From Paraburkholderia sp. PGU19 (lineage in GTDB: Bacteria > Pseudomonadota > Gammaproteobacteria > Burkholderiales > Burkholderiaceae), in the NCBI RefSeq assembly GCF_013426915.1, contig NZ_AP023182.1:1178001-1242000 (forward strand): a stretch of DNA of 64,000 bases, written 5' to 3'. The translations under genes were made by a program, and so were the position numbers. Of this stretch, positions 54,710 through 63,378 are shown in pieces. Below the pieces are notes generated by a model that was not told the DNA's origin, did not search any database, and saw only the letters and a list, made by a program, of their open reading frames with translations. The stretch's first letter is position 1. Each line of letters begins with the position of its first letter.

Positions 54710-56011
54710 TCACGCCCGCACCAACGTCACGTTGTGCGGCTCTTCACCGCGCGCCAGTACGCCTTTCACGTCCGTCACGACCGCACCCTGGCGCGGATGA
54801 ATGTGCTTGAGGATCATATTCCATCCACCCTCGACAAATTCGCTGTGTGCAACGGCCAACACGACCGCACGCGCCGGCTCGCGCCGCTCGTAGCTCGTGA
54901 GCCTGATGCCGTATTCCCGCTCGACCTCCTTCGGGTCGGCATGCGGATCGATGACCTGCACGTCGATACCCCAGCTCATGAACTCGCGCACGAGCCCCAC
55001 GGCCTTCGAGTTGCGAATGTCAGGCACGTTCTCCTTGAACGTAATGCCCAGCACCGTGATTCTCGAATCGAGCGGCAAGCCCCGATGGCGCATCGCCTTG
55101 AGCGTCTTTTCCGCGAGCAGGCCAGGCATCTTGTCGTTCACTTCCCGTGCTGCAAGAATCAGCGAGGGGATGTAGCCGACCTGCGCAGACCGGTGCGTCA
55201 GATAGTACGGATCGACGGAAATGCAGTGCCCGCCAACAAAGCCCGGCACATAGCGGTGAAAATTCCACTTCGACGCGGCAGCATCGATTGCATCGTGCGT
55301 GTCGATATCGAGCCGCGAAAAGATCTGCGACAGCTCGTTCATCAGCGCGATGTTCACGTCCCGCTGCGTGTTCTCGATGACCTTGGCCGCTTCCGCGACC
55401 TTGATGCTCGCCGCGCGGTAGGTCGTCGTGATCTTCGAGTAGATGCTGTCTACCAGTTCGAGCGTCTCGGGCGTATCGCCGGACACGATCTTGGTGGTCG
55501 ACGTGAGCGTATGAATGCGGTCGCCGGGATTGATGCGCTCCGGCGAATAGGCGACCCAGAAATCCGCGCCGTGCTGCAAGCGGCGCTCGCCCGTGTGGTC
55601 GTCGCGTTGTTCGAGCAGTGGTACGCAAATGTCTTCCGTCACGCCCGGATACACGGTGCTCTCGTAGATCACAGTCGCTCCTGCTTTCAGATGGCGTGCG
55701 ATCGTTCTCGTCGCACCGATCACGGGCCCGAGGTCGGGCACGTTCGCGTCCGTGACGGGCGTCGGCACGGTTACAATGATGAGATCGGCGTCGCGCATCG
55801 CTGCGTGTGCGTCGCTCGTGAGCGACAAACCAGCGGATTGCAGATCGGAGACGGCGAGTTCGCCCGTCCTGTCATGACCCACGATCAATTCATCGATACG
55901 GCTCGCGTTGATATCGTAGCCCGTCACGCAGAAATGCTTCGCGAGTTCAAACGCGAGCGGGCATCCCACATAACCTAGTCCAACCACCAGAATCTTATTG
56001 ATCTTGCGCAT
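54710..56011 (-). CDS. Nucleotide-sugar (UDP-GlcNAc/GalNAc or UDP-Glc) dehydrogenase
   Basis: The protein has 433 residues. The N-terminal Rossmann motif VVGLGYVGCPLA is followed by the central and C-terminal UDP-sugar dehydrogenase domains. The catalytic Cys263 lies in FVGGHCISVDPYYL, with the Lys region in AAASKWNFHRYVPG. The length and sequence resemble WbpA/TviB-type enzymes (UDP-HexNAc) rather than short Ugd, but the substrate is inference. It supplies an acidic sugar precursor for the polymer. Its start overlaps the end of the upstream TolC-like gene by 17 bp. Confidence 0.9.
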   Translation of the reverse strand: MRKINKILVVGLGYVGCPLAFELAKHFCVTGYDINASRIDELIVGHDRTGELAVSDLQSAGLSLTSDAHAAMRDADLIIVTVPTPVTDANVPDLGPVIGATRTIARHLKAGATVIYESTVYPGVTEDICVPLLEQRDDHTGERRLQHGADFWVAYSPERINPGDRIHTLTSTTKIVSGDTPETLELVDSIYSKITTTYRAASIKVAEAAKVIENTQRDVNIALMNELSQIFSRLDIDTHDAIDAAASKWNFHRYVPGFVGGHCISVDPYYLTHRSAQVGYIPSLILAAREVNDKMPGLLAEKTLKAMRHRGLPLDSRITVLGITFKENVPDIRNSKAVGLVREFMSWGIDVQVIDPHADPKEVEREYGIRLTSYERREPARAVVLAVAHSEFVEGGWNMILKHIHPRQGAVVTDVKGVLARGEEPHNVTLVRA

Positions 56012-57077
56012 AGCTCTGAGAAAGTAACGTGATTTGCAAGCGTGCGAGATGCACCTTCATCGCGGTCATCGCGAGACTGACGCGTATCTGCGAATTCATT
56101 CGTAGCGCTTCCGGTGAATCCAGCGTGCGCAGCCTTTCGTACTCGCCGCTCAGGCGGCTTTGCTCGTCGAGCAGTTGCGGAAGGCTTTCCTTCTGCACGT
56201 TCAAACGCTCGGCCATACTCTTTTGCAATCCGTCTACCTTCTGCGCGAGTTCGTCGTTCAGTTGACGCCGCATCGTTATCAGCGAACGGGTTGCGTTGTC
56301 GAGCTTGTGTCCGTACGACACCGCGTTGAAGTTGTAGGTGAAGGTGACGGACACGAACGGCCGGTATCCCGTCGACGTATTCACGGCAGTACCCGAAATC
56401 GGCTTCTGCATGCCGCCGACCAGCGCGACATCCCAAGCTTGCAACTTCTGCTTGTGGTTCAGTTCATCCTGAAGATCCAGCGTCGTCTCGTCGATCTGGG
56501 CCAGCGCCTGCTTCAGATCGACTTGCGGCACGTCCGGTACCTGCGCGGATGTGCTTTCGATTTTTGCCGCGACATACTGCGTGCTCATCTGCTCGCGCTG
56601 TTGCCTGAGCGTTAGCAGATCGGACAGCGTGCCATTACCCGTACGCAGCCGTTTGTCCGCCGCTGCGATCTCCTCGTCGAGAATGTCGAGCACGTCCTTC
56701 AGGTCGGCCGCCTGCTGGACGGCGATCTTCCGGTCGATGGACGGCATGCCATATTTGACAAAGCGGTCGACACTCAGCGTGCGGCTGTACAACTCGCATT
56801 CGAGCTGCGCGGCGCGCGACGCCGAGATACCCTGCAAATGCCGCGACAAGCTCTTTGACAGGCCGACCACGACCTGCTTGAGTTCGGGGTTCGAGTCCGA
56901 TTGCCCGAAACGGCCAAAGCCCTCGATTCCCGTGTCGAGCGTGCGTTCGGCGTCGGCCTGATCCTGCACGTACTGGCAATACGCCTGCTTTTCAGCATCG
57001 GCCGACGTCTGCGCACCTGCTGTGCCCCACGCACAGAGAAGCAGAAAGACAAGCGTTCTCTTCAATTTGGTGGACAT
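55995..57077 (-). CDS. TolC-like outer-membrane helical protein
   Basis: The protein has 360 residues with a signal peptide ending at AGA. Two long helical regions contain coiled-coil repeats (about 60-190 and 240-350). Between them is a stretch (GYRPFVSVTFTYNFNA) that looks like an outer-membrane beta-strand, as in TolC-family proteins, here short. It may form the exit channel with the HlyD-like protein encoded before it. ATG 57077 was chosen over one 54 bases earlier, since the signal peptide starts there. Confidence 0.75.
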   Translation of the reverse strand: MSTKLKRTLVFLLLCAWGTAGAQTSADAEKQAYCQYVQDQADAERTLDTGIEGFGRFGQSDSNPELKQVVVGLSKSLSRHLQGISASRAAQLECELYSRTLSVDRFVKYGMPSIDRKIAVQQAADLKDVLDILDEEIAAADKRLRTGNGTLSDLLTLRQQREQMSTQYVAAKIESTSAQVPDVPQVDLKQALAQIDETTLDLQDELNHKQKLQAWDVALVGGMQKPISGTAVNTSTGYRPFVSVTFTYNFNAVSYGHKLDNATRSLITMRRQLNDELAQKVDGLQKSMAERLNVQKESLPQLLDEQSRLSGEYERLRTLDSPEALRMNSQIRVSLAMTAMKVHLARLQITLLSQSYAQDQ

Positions 57078-57139
57078 CAATTCCGCTATGTTGTTATTCA
57101 CGTTTCCCGATAGACGTTCTGGACTTCCCATGTTGCCGC

Positions 57140-58198
57140 CTAGAAAAGCAGCGGCTTATGCCCGATAAAGACAACGGGCGACTGTTCGGCGGATTTGACA
57201 GAAAACGACACGCGCGCAAATCGTCCCTTGATATCGGTCTTGAAGAGCGGTTGCCGTGCATACTCTTCCGCGTCGTACACATGCTCGACGGTGCCGACCT
57301 TCCGGCATGCGATCACCTGCAGATAGCAGTCGAAAACGGGAGCACCCTGCGTTGCGTTGGTGAGGTTGTCGTACTGGACGAACACGACAGGAACGCTGTG
57401 CGACAACGCGAGGTAATAGGGTGAACGTTTAGCGACACTCAACACACGCTCGGCATTCGCGACAGTTGCACGCAACTGGTCGATCGATTGCCGCGCCGTT
57501 TCAGCATCGACCGTCGCCTGTGCGAGGGTCATGCGCAATTGTGCCTCGTTGGTCAGCGACTGCAATGCGGTCAACGAAGCGGCCTGTCCGCCGCCGAGCG
57601 TGCGGCTTGCAGCCGCCGCGGCTCGAGCCTGTTCACGCAATGTGATTTCGCTGATGTGCGAATCGGTGATCGCGTTCATCGCCGACTGGATGTTGAGGCG
57701 CCGCGACATGGCCTGATCTTTGGTAATCAGCCCGGCTGCAAGATCGGTATCGACGGAAGCCAGCATTGGTTTCGCAGCGGATGCGGCCTTCTCCGTTTGC
57801 ACGGAGTCGAGCCGCTTTCTGCCGAGCGCGGAACGGATATCGGCCTCCGTCAGCGCGAGCGCATGCGACTCGCTATGCGCAGCCGTATCGAACCGCTCGA
57901 TCAGCGCACGCGTATCGACCATCTGCTCATTGATGACGCGGAACTTTTCAGTCGCCGTAGCGAGATCGACGCGGTTCTTTAGCAACGCAGCTTCGAGCGC
58001 CGAGACCTGCGGTTGATACGCCAGAACTTTCTCTTGCGTCGGAGAGAGCACAATCGGCGCCGACCAGTTGCGGTTGACGGCGTAAAAGCCCATCAGAAAC
58101 AGATACGACATCACGCCGACGACGATCAGGAGAAGAATCGCCGCCATCGTGATTCGATATGTGGAAACAATAGTGTTTTGAAAACGCTTGAAGTTCAT
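57140..58198 (-). CDS. HlyD-like membrane-fusion/adaptor protein
   Basis: The protein has 352 residues. An N-terminal membrane helix (MAAILLLIVVGVMSYLFLMGF, about 20-38) is followed by a periplasmic region with two long coiled-coil arms and a conserved beta-barrel end. This is the adaptor layout that links an inner-membrane synthase to an outer-membrane channel. It is the first gene of the exopolysaccharide operon. ATG 58198 has no strong ribosome site; a GTG 12 bases upstream is possible. The promoter region carries two GGACA-type palindromes and a 13-bp hairpin. Confidence 0.78.
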   Translation of the reverse strand: MNFKRFQNTIVSTYRITMAAILLLIVVGVMSYLFLMGFYAVNRNWSAPIVLSPTQEKVLAYQPQVSALEAALLKNRVDLATATEKFRVINEQMVDTRALIERFDTAAHSESHALALTEADIRSALGRKRLDSVQTEKAASAAKPMLASVDTDLAAGLITKDQAMSRRLNIQSAMNAITDSHISEITLREQARAAAAASRTLGGGQAASLTALQSLTNEAQLRMTLAQATVDAETARQSIDQLRATVANAERVLSVAKRSPYYLALSHSVPVVFVQYDNLTNATQGAPVFDCYLQVIACRKVGTVEHVYDAEEYARQPLFKTDIKGRFARVSFSVKSAEQSPVVFIGHKPLLF

Positions 58199-58271
58199 TG
58201 ATCGATGCACCGGTTTATTCGCCTGCTGCTTTTAATTGTTCTCAAATGACCCAACGTACTGTAGGTATCTG

Positions 58272-58292
58272 TCTGGACAGTTCATGTCCAGA
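58272..58292. promoter_or_regulatory. GGACA-N5-TGTCC palindrome 1 upstream of the exopolysaccharide operon
   Basis: TCTGGACA-N5-TGTCCAGA is an 8-bp perfect inverted repeat around a 5-bp spacer. It lies about 75 bp before the first gene's start codon. The same half-site occurs near 61091 and 61137. Confidence 0.65.
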
Positions 58293-58328
58293 GCTGTCTG
58301 TTGTGTAGTTGCATTCTGGGTCGCGCTT

Positions 58329-58346
58329 GGGACAAATCATGTCTCC
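58329..58346. promoter_or_regulatory. GGACA-type palindrome 2 upstream of the exopolysaccharide operon
   Basis: GGGACA-N5-TGTCTCC is an imperfect copy of the palindrome at 58272-58292, with centres about 55 bp apart. Two copies before one operon suggest a dimeric regulator or recombination site. Confidence 0.5.
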
Positions 58347-58373
58347 ATAGCCAACAAGTGCGAGATTGTTCGT

Positions 58374-58403
58374 TGCATGCGTTGGCGCATGCCAACGCAT
58401 GCA
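58374..58403. repeat. 13-bp perfect inverted repeat behind the EAL gene
   Basis: Bases 58374-58386 and 58391-58403 are exact reverse complements around a GCAT centre. It lies 16 bp beyond the EAL gene's stop (58419, minus strand) and upstream of the exopolysaccharide operon. It probably ends the EAL transcript or separates it from the next promoter; no T-run follows. Confidence 0.7.
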
Positions 58404-58418
58404 CAATTGGCTCGACAG

Positions 58419-59642
58419 TCAGTTGGCAGCGAAGGAATACAGATAGCCTTGCAGGCCCGTGGCGCCGCTTGCACAAGCAATCTGTGCGTCGCGTCGGGTT
58501 TCGATTCCTTCAACGATGATCGAACTCACACAAACTTTCGCCAGTTCGATGAGTTGCGCGAAGCGCGCAACCGCCGGCCCGTCGTCGCGGCATGCGGCCA
58601 CAAGCGCGCGATCCAGCTTGACGATGTCCGCACCGAGTGTGATGAGGTTGCGCAGGCTGCCAAAATCGTGACCTACGTCATCGAGTGCCACCCGGCAACC
58701 CAGGGACCTGAGCGCAGCGACGAACTCGCGCGTCGCGTCCAGATGGGCAAGAGGAAATGTTTCGGTGATCTCGACAGTCAGCCGCGACGCGACATCGGGC
58801 TCGCAGGCGAGCGTCGCGAACACGAGCGCCCACCAGCCGTCGACGACTGCGCTGCGCGCCGATACATTGCAGCCAAGACATGCGTCCGGATTCGACCTCA
58901 GTCTGTCGATGATCGCGCCCACGCCCCATCTGTCGAGGCGGCGCACGACGCCCAGACGTTCCAGCGCACACACGTCCGAGCCGATCCGATGACGCTCGCG
59001 CAACGCATCGCCCTTCTTGCATAACAGCGCTTCGAGATAGAGTGTCGCCGCCGGTTCCCTGGCGTCGCAGATACGCTCCAGGTCGAAATCGAGCAGGCGG
59101 TCATGCATCGCGCCGAACACTGACTCCGCGACGCGGGTGTCCAGCGCGAACTGTGCTTGCGAGCCGCCTGCCGCTATGTCGACGGACAACCCGGAATTGA
59201 CCGATGTGATGTCGAAGGGCTCGTCGTCGAATCGGGCGATGCTGGCTTGCATCAGAGGAAACGCGACAGCCGCGCCGAATCGCACGGGACGTTCGGACAG
59301 GCGCGTAAGAATGCTATCCAGCAGATGGGCGGGCAGCATGTCCATATCACTGCGAGCGCGGCACGCGTGCGGGAGCGCATCGAACACGAACAGCATATGT
59401 TCGCCGCTCATCGCGACCGTCCCCGCATGCTCGCGGCACAACTCGCGCGCGCGTTCGCGCAGCACCTGACGCATGTTCAACATGAACCGTGCGCCGCATG
59501 CATGCTCGATCTGAGGAAGGTTGACGATGCTGGCGACAATGCACAAAACCCGTTTGCCGCTGCGCGTAATCTGTCCGACACCGAAGCGTTTGAGCAACGT
59601 TTCGAGTTCGGGCTTCAATCCATGTAGCCTGCGATGACTCAT
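58419..59642 (-). CDS. EAL-domain protein (c-di-GMP phosphodiesterase type)
   Basis: From ATG 59642 the protein has 407 residues; longer starts exist. Residues 1-170 look like a degenerate GGDEF/sensor region. The EAL domain has YLEALLCKKG, CNVSARS (the metal-binding Asn), VEITET, ALDDVGHDFGSL, VKLDRAL and VEGIET, so the catalytic acidic residues appear present. It would hydrolyse c-di-GMP, which commonly controls exopolysaccharide. The operon at 52799-58198 lies directly downstream on the same strand. Two palindromes lie upstream in the gap to the recombinase gene. Confidence 0.82.
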   Translation of the reverse strand: MSHRRLHGLKPELETLLKRFGVGQITRSGKRVLCIVASIVNLPQIEHACGARFMLNMRQVLRERARELCREHAGTVAMSGEHMLFVFDALPHACRARSDMDMLPAHLLDSILTRLSERPVRFGAAVAFPLMQASIARFDDEPFDITSVNSGLSVDIAAGGSQAQFALDTRVAESVFGAMHDRLLDFDLERICDAREPAATLYLEALLCKKGDALRERHRIGSDVCALERLGVVRRLDRWGVGAIIDRLRSNPDACLGCNVSARSAVVDGWWALVFATLACEPDVASRLTVEITETFPLAHLDATREFVAALRSLGCRVALDDVGHDFGSLRNLITLGADIVKLDRALVAACRDDGPAVARFAQLIELAKVCVSSIIVEGIETRRDAQIACASGATGLQGYLYSFAAN

Positions 59643-59690
59643 TGCGCCGAACCCATCCCGCCGTTTCGCCGAAGGCCCTCGCAGCGAGGT

Positions 59691-59710
59691 ACAAAAGGGT
59701 TCCCTTTTGT
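59691..59710. promoter_or_regulatory. Palindrome upstream of the EAL gene
   Basis: ACAAAAGGG-TT-CCCTTTTGT is a 9-bp perfect inverted repeat. It lies about 50 bp before the EAL start codon, in the divergent gap to the first recombinase. Confidence 0.6.
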
Positions 59711-59793
59711 CGCAGCGAAAAGCCGTGTCAGCGGACACAGCAGGTTCATGTTTTCTCTCTGGTTTTTTTAAAGCGGTGAACTATGATGGATCG

Positions 59794-59817
59794 TGACACA
59801 AGGGAACCTTTGTGTCA
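59794..59817. promoter_or_regulatory. Palindrome upstream of recombinase 1
   Basis: TGACACAA-N8-TTGTGTCA is a perfect 8-bp inverted repeat whose centre GGGAACCT resembles the AGGGTTCCC centre at 59691. It is about 65 bp before the recombinase start. Confidence 0.6.
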
Positions 59818-59881
59818 ATACATGAAGAGCCCTCGATTGCCGGGCATGCGGCAAAACAATGCGTTCAGGTGAGGCACGACA

Positions 59882-60457
59882 ATGAAGATCGGTTACGCGC
59901 GCGTTTCGACTGAAGAACAGAACCTTGATCTGCAGGTATCCGCGTTGAAGACAGCCGGTTGTGAACGGCTCTTTCACGATCACGGCGTATCCGGTTCGAT
60001 ATTCCGCCGCCCCGGACTGGATGACACGCTGACGCAACTCGAGCCCGGCGATACACTCGTGGTGTGGCGTCTGGACCGGCTTGGACGCTCACTGACGAAG
60101 CTCGTCGAGTTGATCGAAACACTGGAATCAAGGGGCATCCGCTTCCAGTCTCTGACGGAGTCGATCGATACGACTTCCTGCAGCGGCACCTTCATCTTTC
60201 ACATGATGGCGGCATTGGCGCAGTTCGAAAGAACCTTGATCAGCGAACGCACGCGCAGCGGCATGAAGGCCGCACGAGAGCGAGGCAGACGAATCGGGCG
60301 GCATGCCTCGATGACAGAGGCGCAATGCGCCGAGGCGCTCGTGCTATCGGAAACGATTTCCATCGTTGAACTGGCTGCGAAGTTCAACGTTCACCCGCGC
60401 ACGATTCAACGTGTGCTGCGTCACGCCGTCACTCACGCGGACTCTGCTGGCCTCTGA
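59882..60457 (+). CDS. Small serine recombinase (resolvase/invertase type) 1
   Basis: The protein has 191 residues. MKIGYARVSTEEQNLDLQ carries the catalytic Ser9; LVVWRLDRLGRSLTKLVELI gives the catalytic Arg cluster. A helix-turn-helix end reads ISIVELAAKFNVHPRTIQRVLR. This is the Hin/Tn3-resolvase architecture. It converges with recombinase 2 (16 bp between stops), with which it shares about half its residues by eye. Its target site cannot be named; nearby palindromes are candidates. Confidence 0.93.
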   Translation: MKIGYARVSTEEQNLDLQVSALKTAGCERLFHDHGVSGSIFRRPGLDDTLTQLEPGDTLVVWRLDRLGRSLTKLVELIETLESRGIRFQSLTESIDTTSCSGTFIFHMMAALAQFERTLISERTRSGMKAARERGRRIGRHASMTEAQCAEALVLSETISIVELAAKFNVHPRTIQRVLRHAVTHADSAGL

Positions 60458-60473
60458 TACCACGAAGCGTGCT

Positions 60474-61046
60474 TCAAACCGTCCGCTGCGTCTCGATGCC
60501 GTATCGGCGCAAGCTGCGCAGCAAGGTGCGCGGATGCACGTCGAAACGTTGCGCGACGGCCTGCGACGATTGCAGCGCGAGCAACTGTTGTGCTTCGACG
60601 CACTCGCTTTGCGTCATCGCGCGTCGCCTGCCGACGTGCTGCCCGCGTGCTTTCGCGGCAACCATGCCGGCGCGGGTCCGTTCGCCGATCAGCGAGCGCT
60701 CGAACTGGGCCAGCGCGGCCATGATGTGAAAGAGAAACGTGCCGCCGGGCGATGTGGTGTCGATGCACTCGGTCAGCGAGACGAACTGAACGCCCCTCGC
60801 GCCGAGTGCATCGACGAGTTCGACGAGCTTCGTGAGCGAGCGTCCAAGCCGGTCCAGACGCCACACCACGAGGGTATCGCCCTTCGATAGCGCCCCCATC
60901 GTCTGTTCGAGGCCCGGACGGGAGAACCTTGCGCCCGATACGCCCTGATCGGTGAAGATGTCGTCGCAGTCCGCTTTCTTTAGCGCTGCCAGTTGCAGAT
61001 CGAGGTTTTGATCATCGGTAGAAACTCTCGCGTATCCAATTCTCAT
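60474..61046 (-). CDS. Small serine recombinase (resolvase/invertase type) 2
   Basis: The protein has 190 residues and is a paralogue of the recombinase at 59882-60457, read convergently. It has MRIGYARVSTDDQNLDLQ (Ser9), LVVWRLDRLGRSLTKLVELV and a C-terminal helix-turn-helix (QAVAQRFDVHPRTLLRSLR). The start at ATG 61046 was chosen from the domain boundary; no good ribosome site is visible. Two GGACA-type palindromes lie 45 and 90 bp upstream, shared with the divergent gene at 61204. Confidence 0.93.
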   Translation of the reverse strand: MRIGYARVSTDDQNLDLQLAALKKADCDDIFTDQGVSGARFSRPGLEQTMGALSKGDTLVVWRLDRLGRSLTKLVELVDALGARGVQFVSLTECIDTTSPGGTFLFHIMAALAQFERSLIGERTRAGMVAAKARGQHVGRRRAMTQSECVEAQQLLALQSSQAVAQRFDVHPRTLLRSLRRYGIETQRTV

Positions 61047-61089
61047 TCTTGTCCGAGTCATTTGGCCCGGCCGAACTATAGGAACTGAA

Positions 61090-61108
61090 CGGGACAAGCT
61101 GTGTCCCG
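61090..61108. promoter_or_regulatory. GGACA-N5-TGTCC palindrome upstream of recombinase 2
   Basis: CGGGACA-N5-TGTCCCG is a perfect 7-bp inverted repeat in the divergent gap between recombinase 2 and the gene at 61204. It matches the palindrome at 58272-58292 in spacing and core. Confidence 0.65.
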
Positions 61109-61136
61109 ATACGCTTGCACTCTGTCGCATCGCTCT

Positions 61137-61151
61137 GGACAAGGTTTGTCC
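61137..61151. promoter_or_regulatory. Second GGACA-N5-TGTCC palindrome in the same gap
   Basis: GGACA-N5-TGTCC, perfect over five bases per arm, with its centre about 45 bp from the one at 61090-61108. Confidence 0.6.
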
Positions 61152-61203
61152 CGAGGTCCTTTCACAATGACGGTCATGCAACCACTGGGAGTGCTCCTCA
61201 CCT

Positions 61204-61707
61204 ATGACAACGCCGACGAACACGACTCGCACGAACGTCACGGACCTTCATCGCGCTGCACGCGAGAACGGACAGACGGTGCGCGTCGCATTGAGGCTTT
61301 GGGGATTCGATGAATCAGAAGTTCAGTCGTGGGCAAGCGAACTGCCCGATATGGATGGCGCGATTGCGTGGAAGATCTCGCGTGTCCGGCGTGAGACGGA
61401 TGCCGATGTCGTCGTGCATCTGGTCAAACCCGCGCGCCGCGCGAATGACGCGTTCTGCTGGCACAGCATCCAGGCCAGTCGCGCCGTGCTGGCGTCATTC
61501 GCTGCGGGCCGCACTGAAATGGTCCTGTTCACGGGTAGTGAAGAGGAATTGCCGAAGCGGCGCTCCGGTCATTGGGCGCTCGCGGGCGCGTTGTCGCCTC
61601 AGGTGGCCCTTGCGCGGCTCGGCCGGTTGATTGCGGCTTCGTCGACGCAAGGCGCGGTGCGGCGCGAGCTTCTGCGCATGATCGCGCAACTGCTCGACGC
61701 CGAGTAA
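61204..61707 (+). CDS. Hypothetical protein
   Basis: The protein has 167 residues: MTTPTNTTRTNVTDLHRAARENGQTVRVALRLWGFDESEVQSW... The middle (AIAWKISRVRRETDADVVVHLVKPARR) looks like an alpha/beta fold; the end (LGRLIAASSTQGAVRRELLRMIAQLLDAE) is helical. No family recognised. It is divergent from recombinase 2 and converges with the helicase gene ending at 61721 (13 bp). Its control region holds the two GGACA palindromes. Confidence 0.7.
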   Translation: MTTPTNTTRTNVTDLHRAARENGQTVRVALRLWGFDESEVQSWASELPDMDGAIAWKISRVRRETDADVVVHLVKPARRANDAFCWHSIQASRAVLASFAAGRTEMVLFTGSEEELPKRRSGHWALAGALSPQVALARLGRLIAASSTQGAVRRELLRMIAQLLDAE

Positions 61708-61720
61708 GGTGCGCCGCGCG

Positions 61721-63355
61721 TTACGGCATTCTCTCGATCAACTGCGCCGCCGCGCGATCCGACATGACGACGATCAGCTTCATCGTCGCGCGCGTCGCAC
61801 CGACGAACAGACGCCGGAACACATTGTCATCGAACTGTTCGAAGTCGACTTCCGTCAGGATCACGCAGGGCGCGCTCTGCCCTTTGAAACGATAGACCGT
61901 TTCCATGGTGATCTCGCCGTCGCGATAGCGCGGCGCGCCATGCTCGTCGTAGTCGCCCATGAAACCGCGCAACGCGTGATGCCCGATGTGGGCGAGCGTC
62001 GACAACGTCGATCTGTCGCGGCCATTGAACGTCAGCAACGCAATGTCGGAGGGCGCGAAGCCCGCCGCGCTCGCCTGATCGAGCGCGGTGCGGGTTGCCT
62101 CGAGCGCGTTGTTGTCCGCATACGTGAGCAGGCCGACATCCGATTCCGTGAACGGCCCTGCCGCTTCAATCGACATCGGCTCGCCCGACAATGCGTCCAG
62201 AAAGCGCACCACATCGTGCGGGCTGCGATGGTTGGCCATCGCGCGTACTTCCACCCAGCCCGGCAATTCAACGCTCTTGTGGAAGTACAGTTTCTGCATC
62301 GGGTCTTCCAGCCACCAGAGGCGGCCGTTCTTGCGCAACAACCGCTCGATCGGCGCGACCCATTCCTGGCGGAAATCCTGGCCTTCATCGACGATCACGG
62401 TATCGAAGCATTCGGCGTCGTCCGGCGGCGCATCGAGCATGGCACGCTCGAGGGTCGCGTACACATGTTCGTCGGTGAAATCGACAGGCTGACCGACGCG
62501 CGACGCCGCCTGCTGGCAGAGCTGATGATAAGTGAGCACGCTTGCGCCTTCGGGCGCAATGCGCCGAAGATGGTCCGCGAGCGGCCGGTTGAAGCACAGA
62601 TAAAGCGCGCGCCTGTTTGCCGCGACGGCGTCGTCGAGCACGCGTATTGCAAGCTGCGTTTTACCCGAGCCCGCTGTGCCTCTCACACGCAACCTGAACG
62701 GCTCGAACTCGATCGAGCGCGCCCACGTAGCAAGACCGCCCGCGACACGCGTCACGTGTCTGTTGACCTCGCCGATCATCGCGCGGACGTCGGGCGTCAG
62801 CGAAAGCTCGTCAGCGAGAAACGCATGGATACGGGTGAGGCATGGCAGCGGCGCTTCGTCGGCGGGCAGAATGCGCTCGATGAGCTGCACCAGCCGTTCC
62901 TTGCGTGAGGCATCGACGATACGTTCCGGATTGACGCCGGCGATGGCGGAATCCTTCACCCGATAGTCCGGGCAGTACAACATTTCTTCGAGCTTGTAGG
63001 TCTGCGCGCCGAACGCCCTGGTAAAGCGCTTGTGCATTCCGCCGATGGTTCGCGCAATCTGCGAGGGAACGCTTTTGCTCTTGCCCGCGTACAGCTTGAC
63101 GAGCCCATCGGGCGTCTCTTCGAGCGGACCGGACTTCTGCTCTATCACGAGCACGCGGCCGGACGGGCTCACAACCACGAAGTCGGCCTCGCCGAAAATC
63201 GAAAAGCCTTTATACAGTTGTGTCCAGTGCACGCCATGATAAACGGAGTACGTATCGGGCAAGCCGCGATGCAGCACACCAAGCGTTTCGATCTCACGCT
63301 TCGCGGCGCCGCTCACGATCCTGTCGTTCCAGCCAGCAGGGAAGATCCGTGCCAT
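61721..63355 (-). CDS. NERD-domain UvrD-like DNA helicase
   Basis: The protein has 544 residues. An N-terminal NERD nuclease-like domain (about 15-120) has FGEADFVVVSPSGRVLVIEQKSG, i.e. Glu56-Asp58 and Glu72-Gln-Lys74. A UvrD-type helicase core follows: Walker A RGTAGSGKTQLA (226-233), DTVIVDEGQDF, and the motif V-VI region VYRFKGQSAPCVILTEVD. NERD-helicases are found in defence and repair loci. It is 23 bp downstream of the WYL gene, in the same direction, so probably co-transcribed and WYL-regulated. Confidence 0.9.
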   Translation of the reverse strand: MARIFPAGWNDRIVSGAAKREIETLGVLHRGLPDTYSVYHGVHWTQLYKGFSIFGEADFVVVSPSGRVLVIEQKSGPLEETPDGLVKLYAGKSKSVPSQIARTIGGMHKRFTRAFGAQTYKLEEMLYCPDYRVKDSAIAGVNPERIVDASRKERLVQLIERILPADEAPLPCLTRIHAFLADELSLTPDVRAMIGEVNRHVTRVAGGLATWARSIEFEPFRLRVRGTAGSGKTQLAIRVLDDAVAANRRALYLCFNRPLADHLRRIAPEGASVLTYHQLCQQAASRVGQPVDFTDEHVYATLERAMLDAPPDDAECFDTVIVDEGQDFRQEWVAPIERLLRKNGRLWWLEDPMQKLYFHKSVELPGWVEVRAMANHRSPHDVVRFLDALSGEPMSIEAAGPFTESDVGLLTYADNNALEATRTALDQASAAGFAPSDIALLTFNGRDRSTLSTLAHIGHHALRGFMGDYDEHGAPRYRDGEITMETVYRFKGQSAPCVILTEVDFEQFDDNVFRRLFVGATRATMKLIVVMSDRAAAQLIERMP

Positions 63356-63378
63356 ATGTCAGCGTCTCCCGTTTGCCG

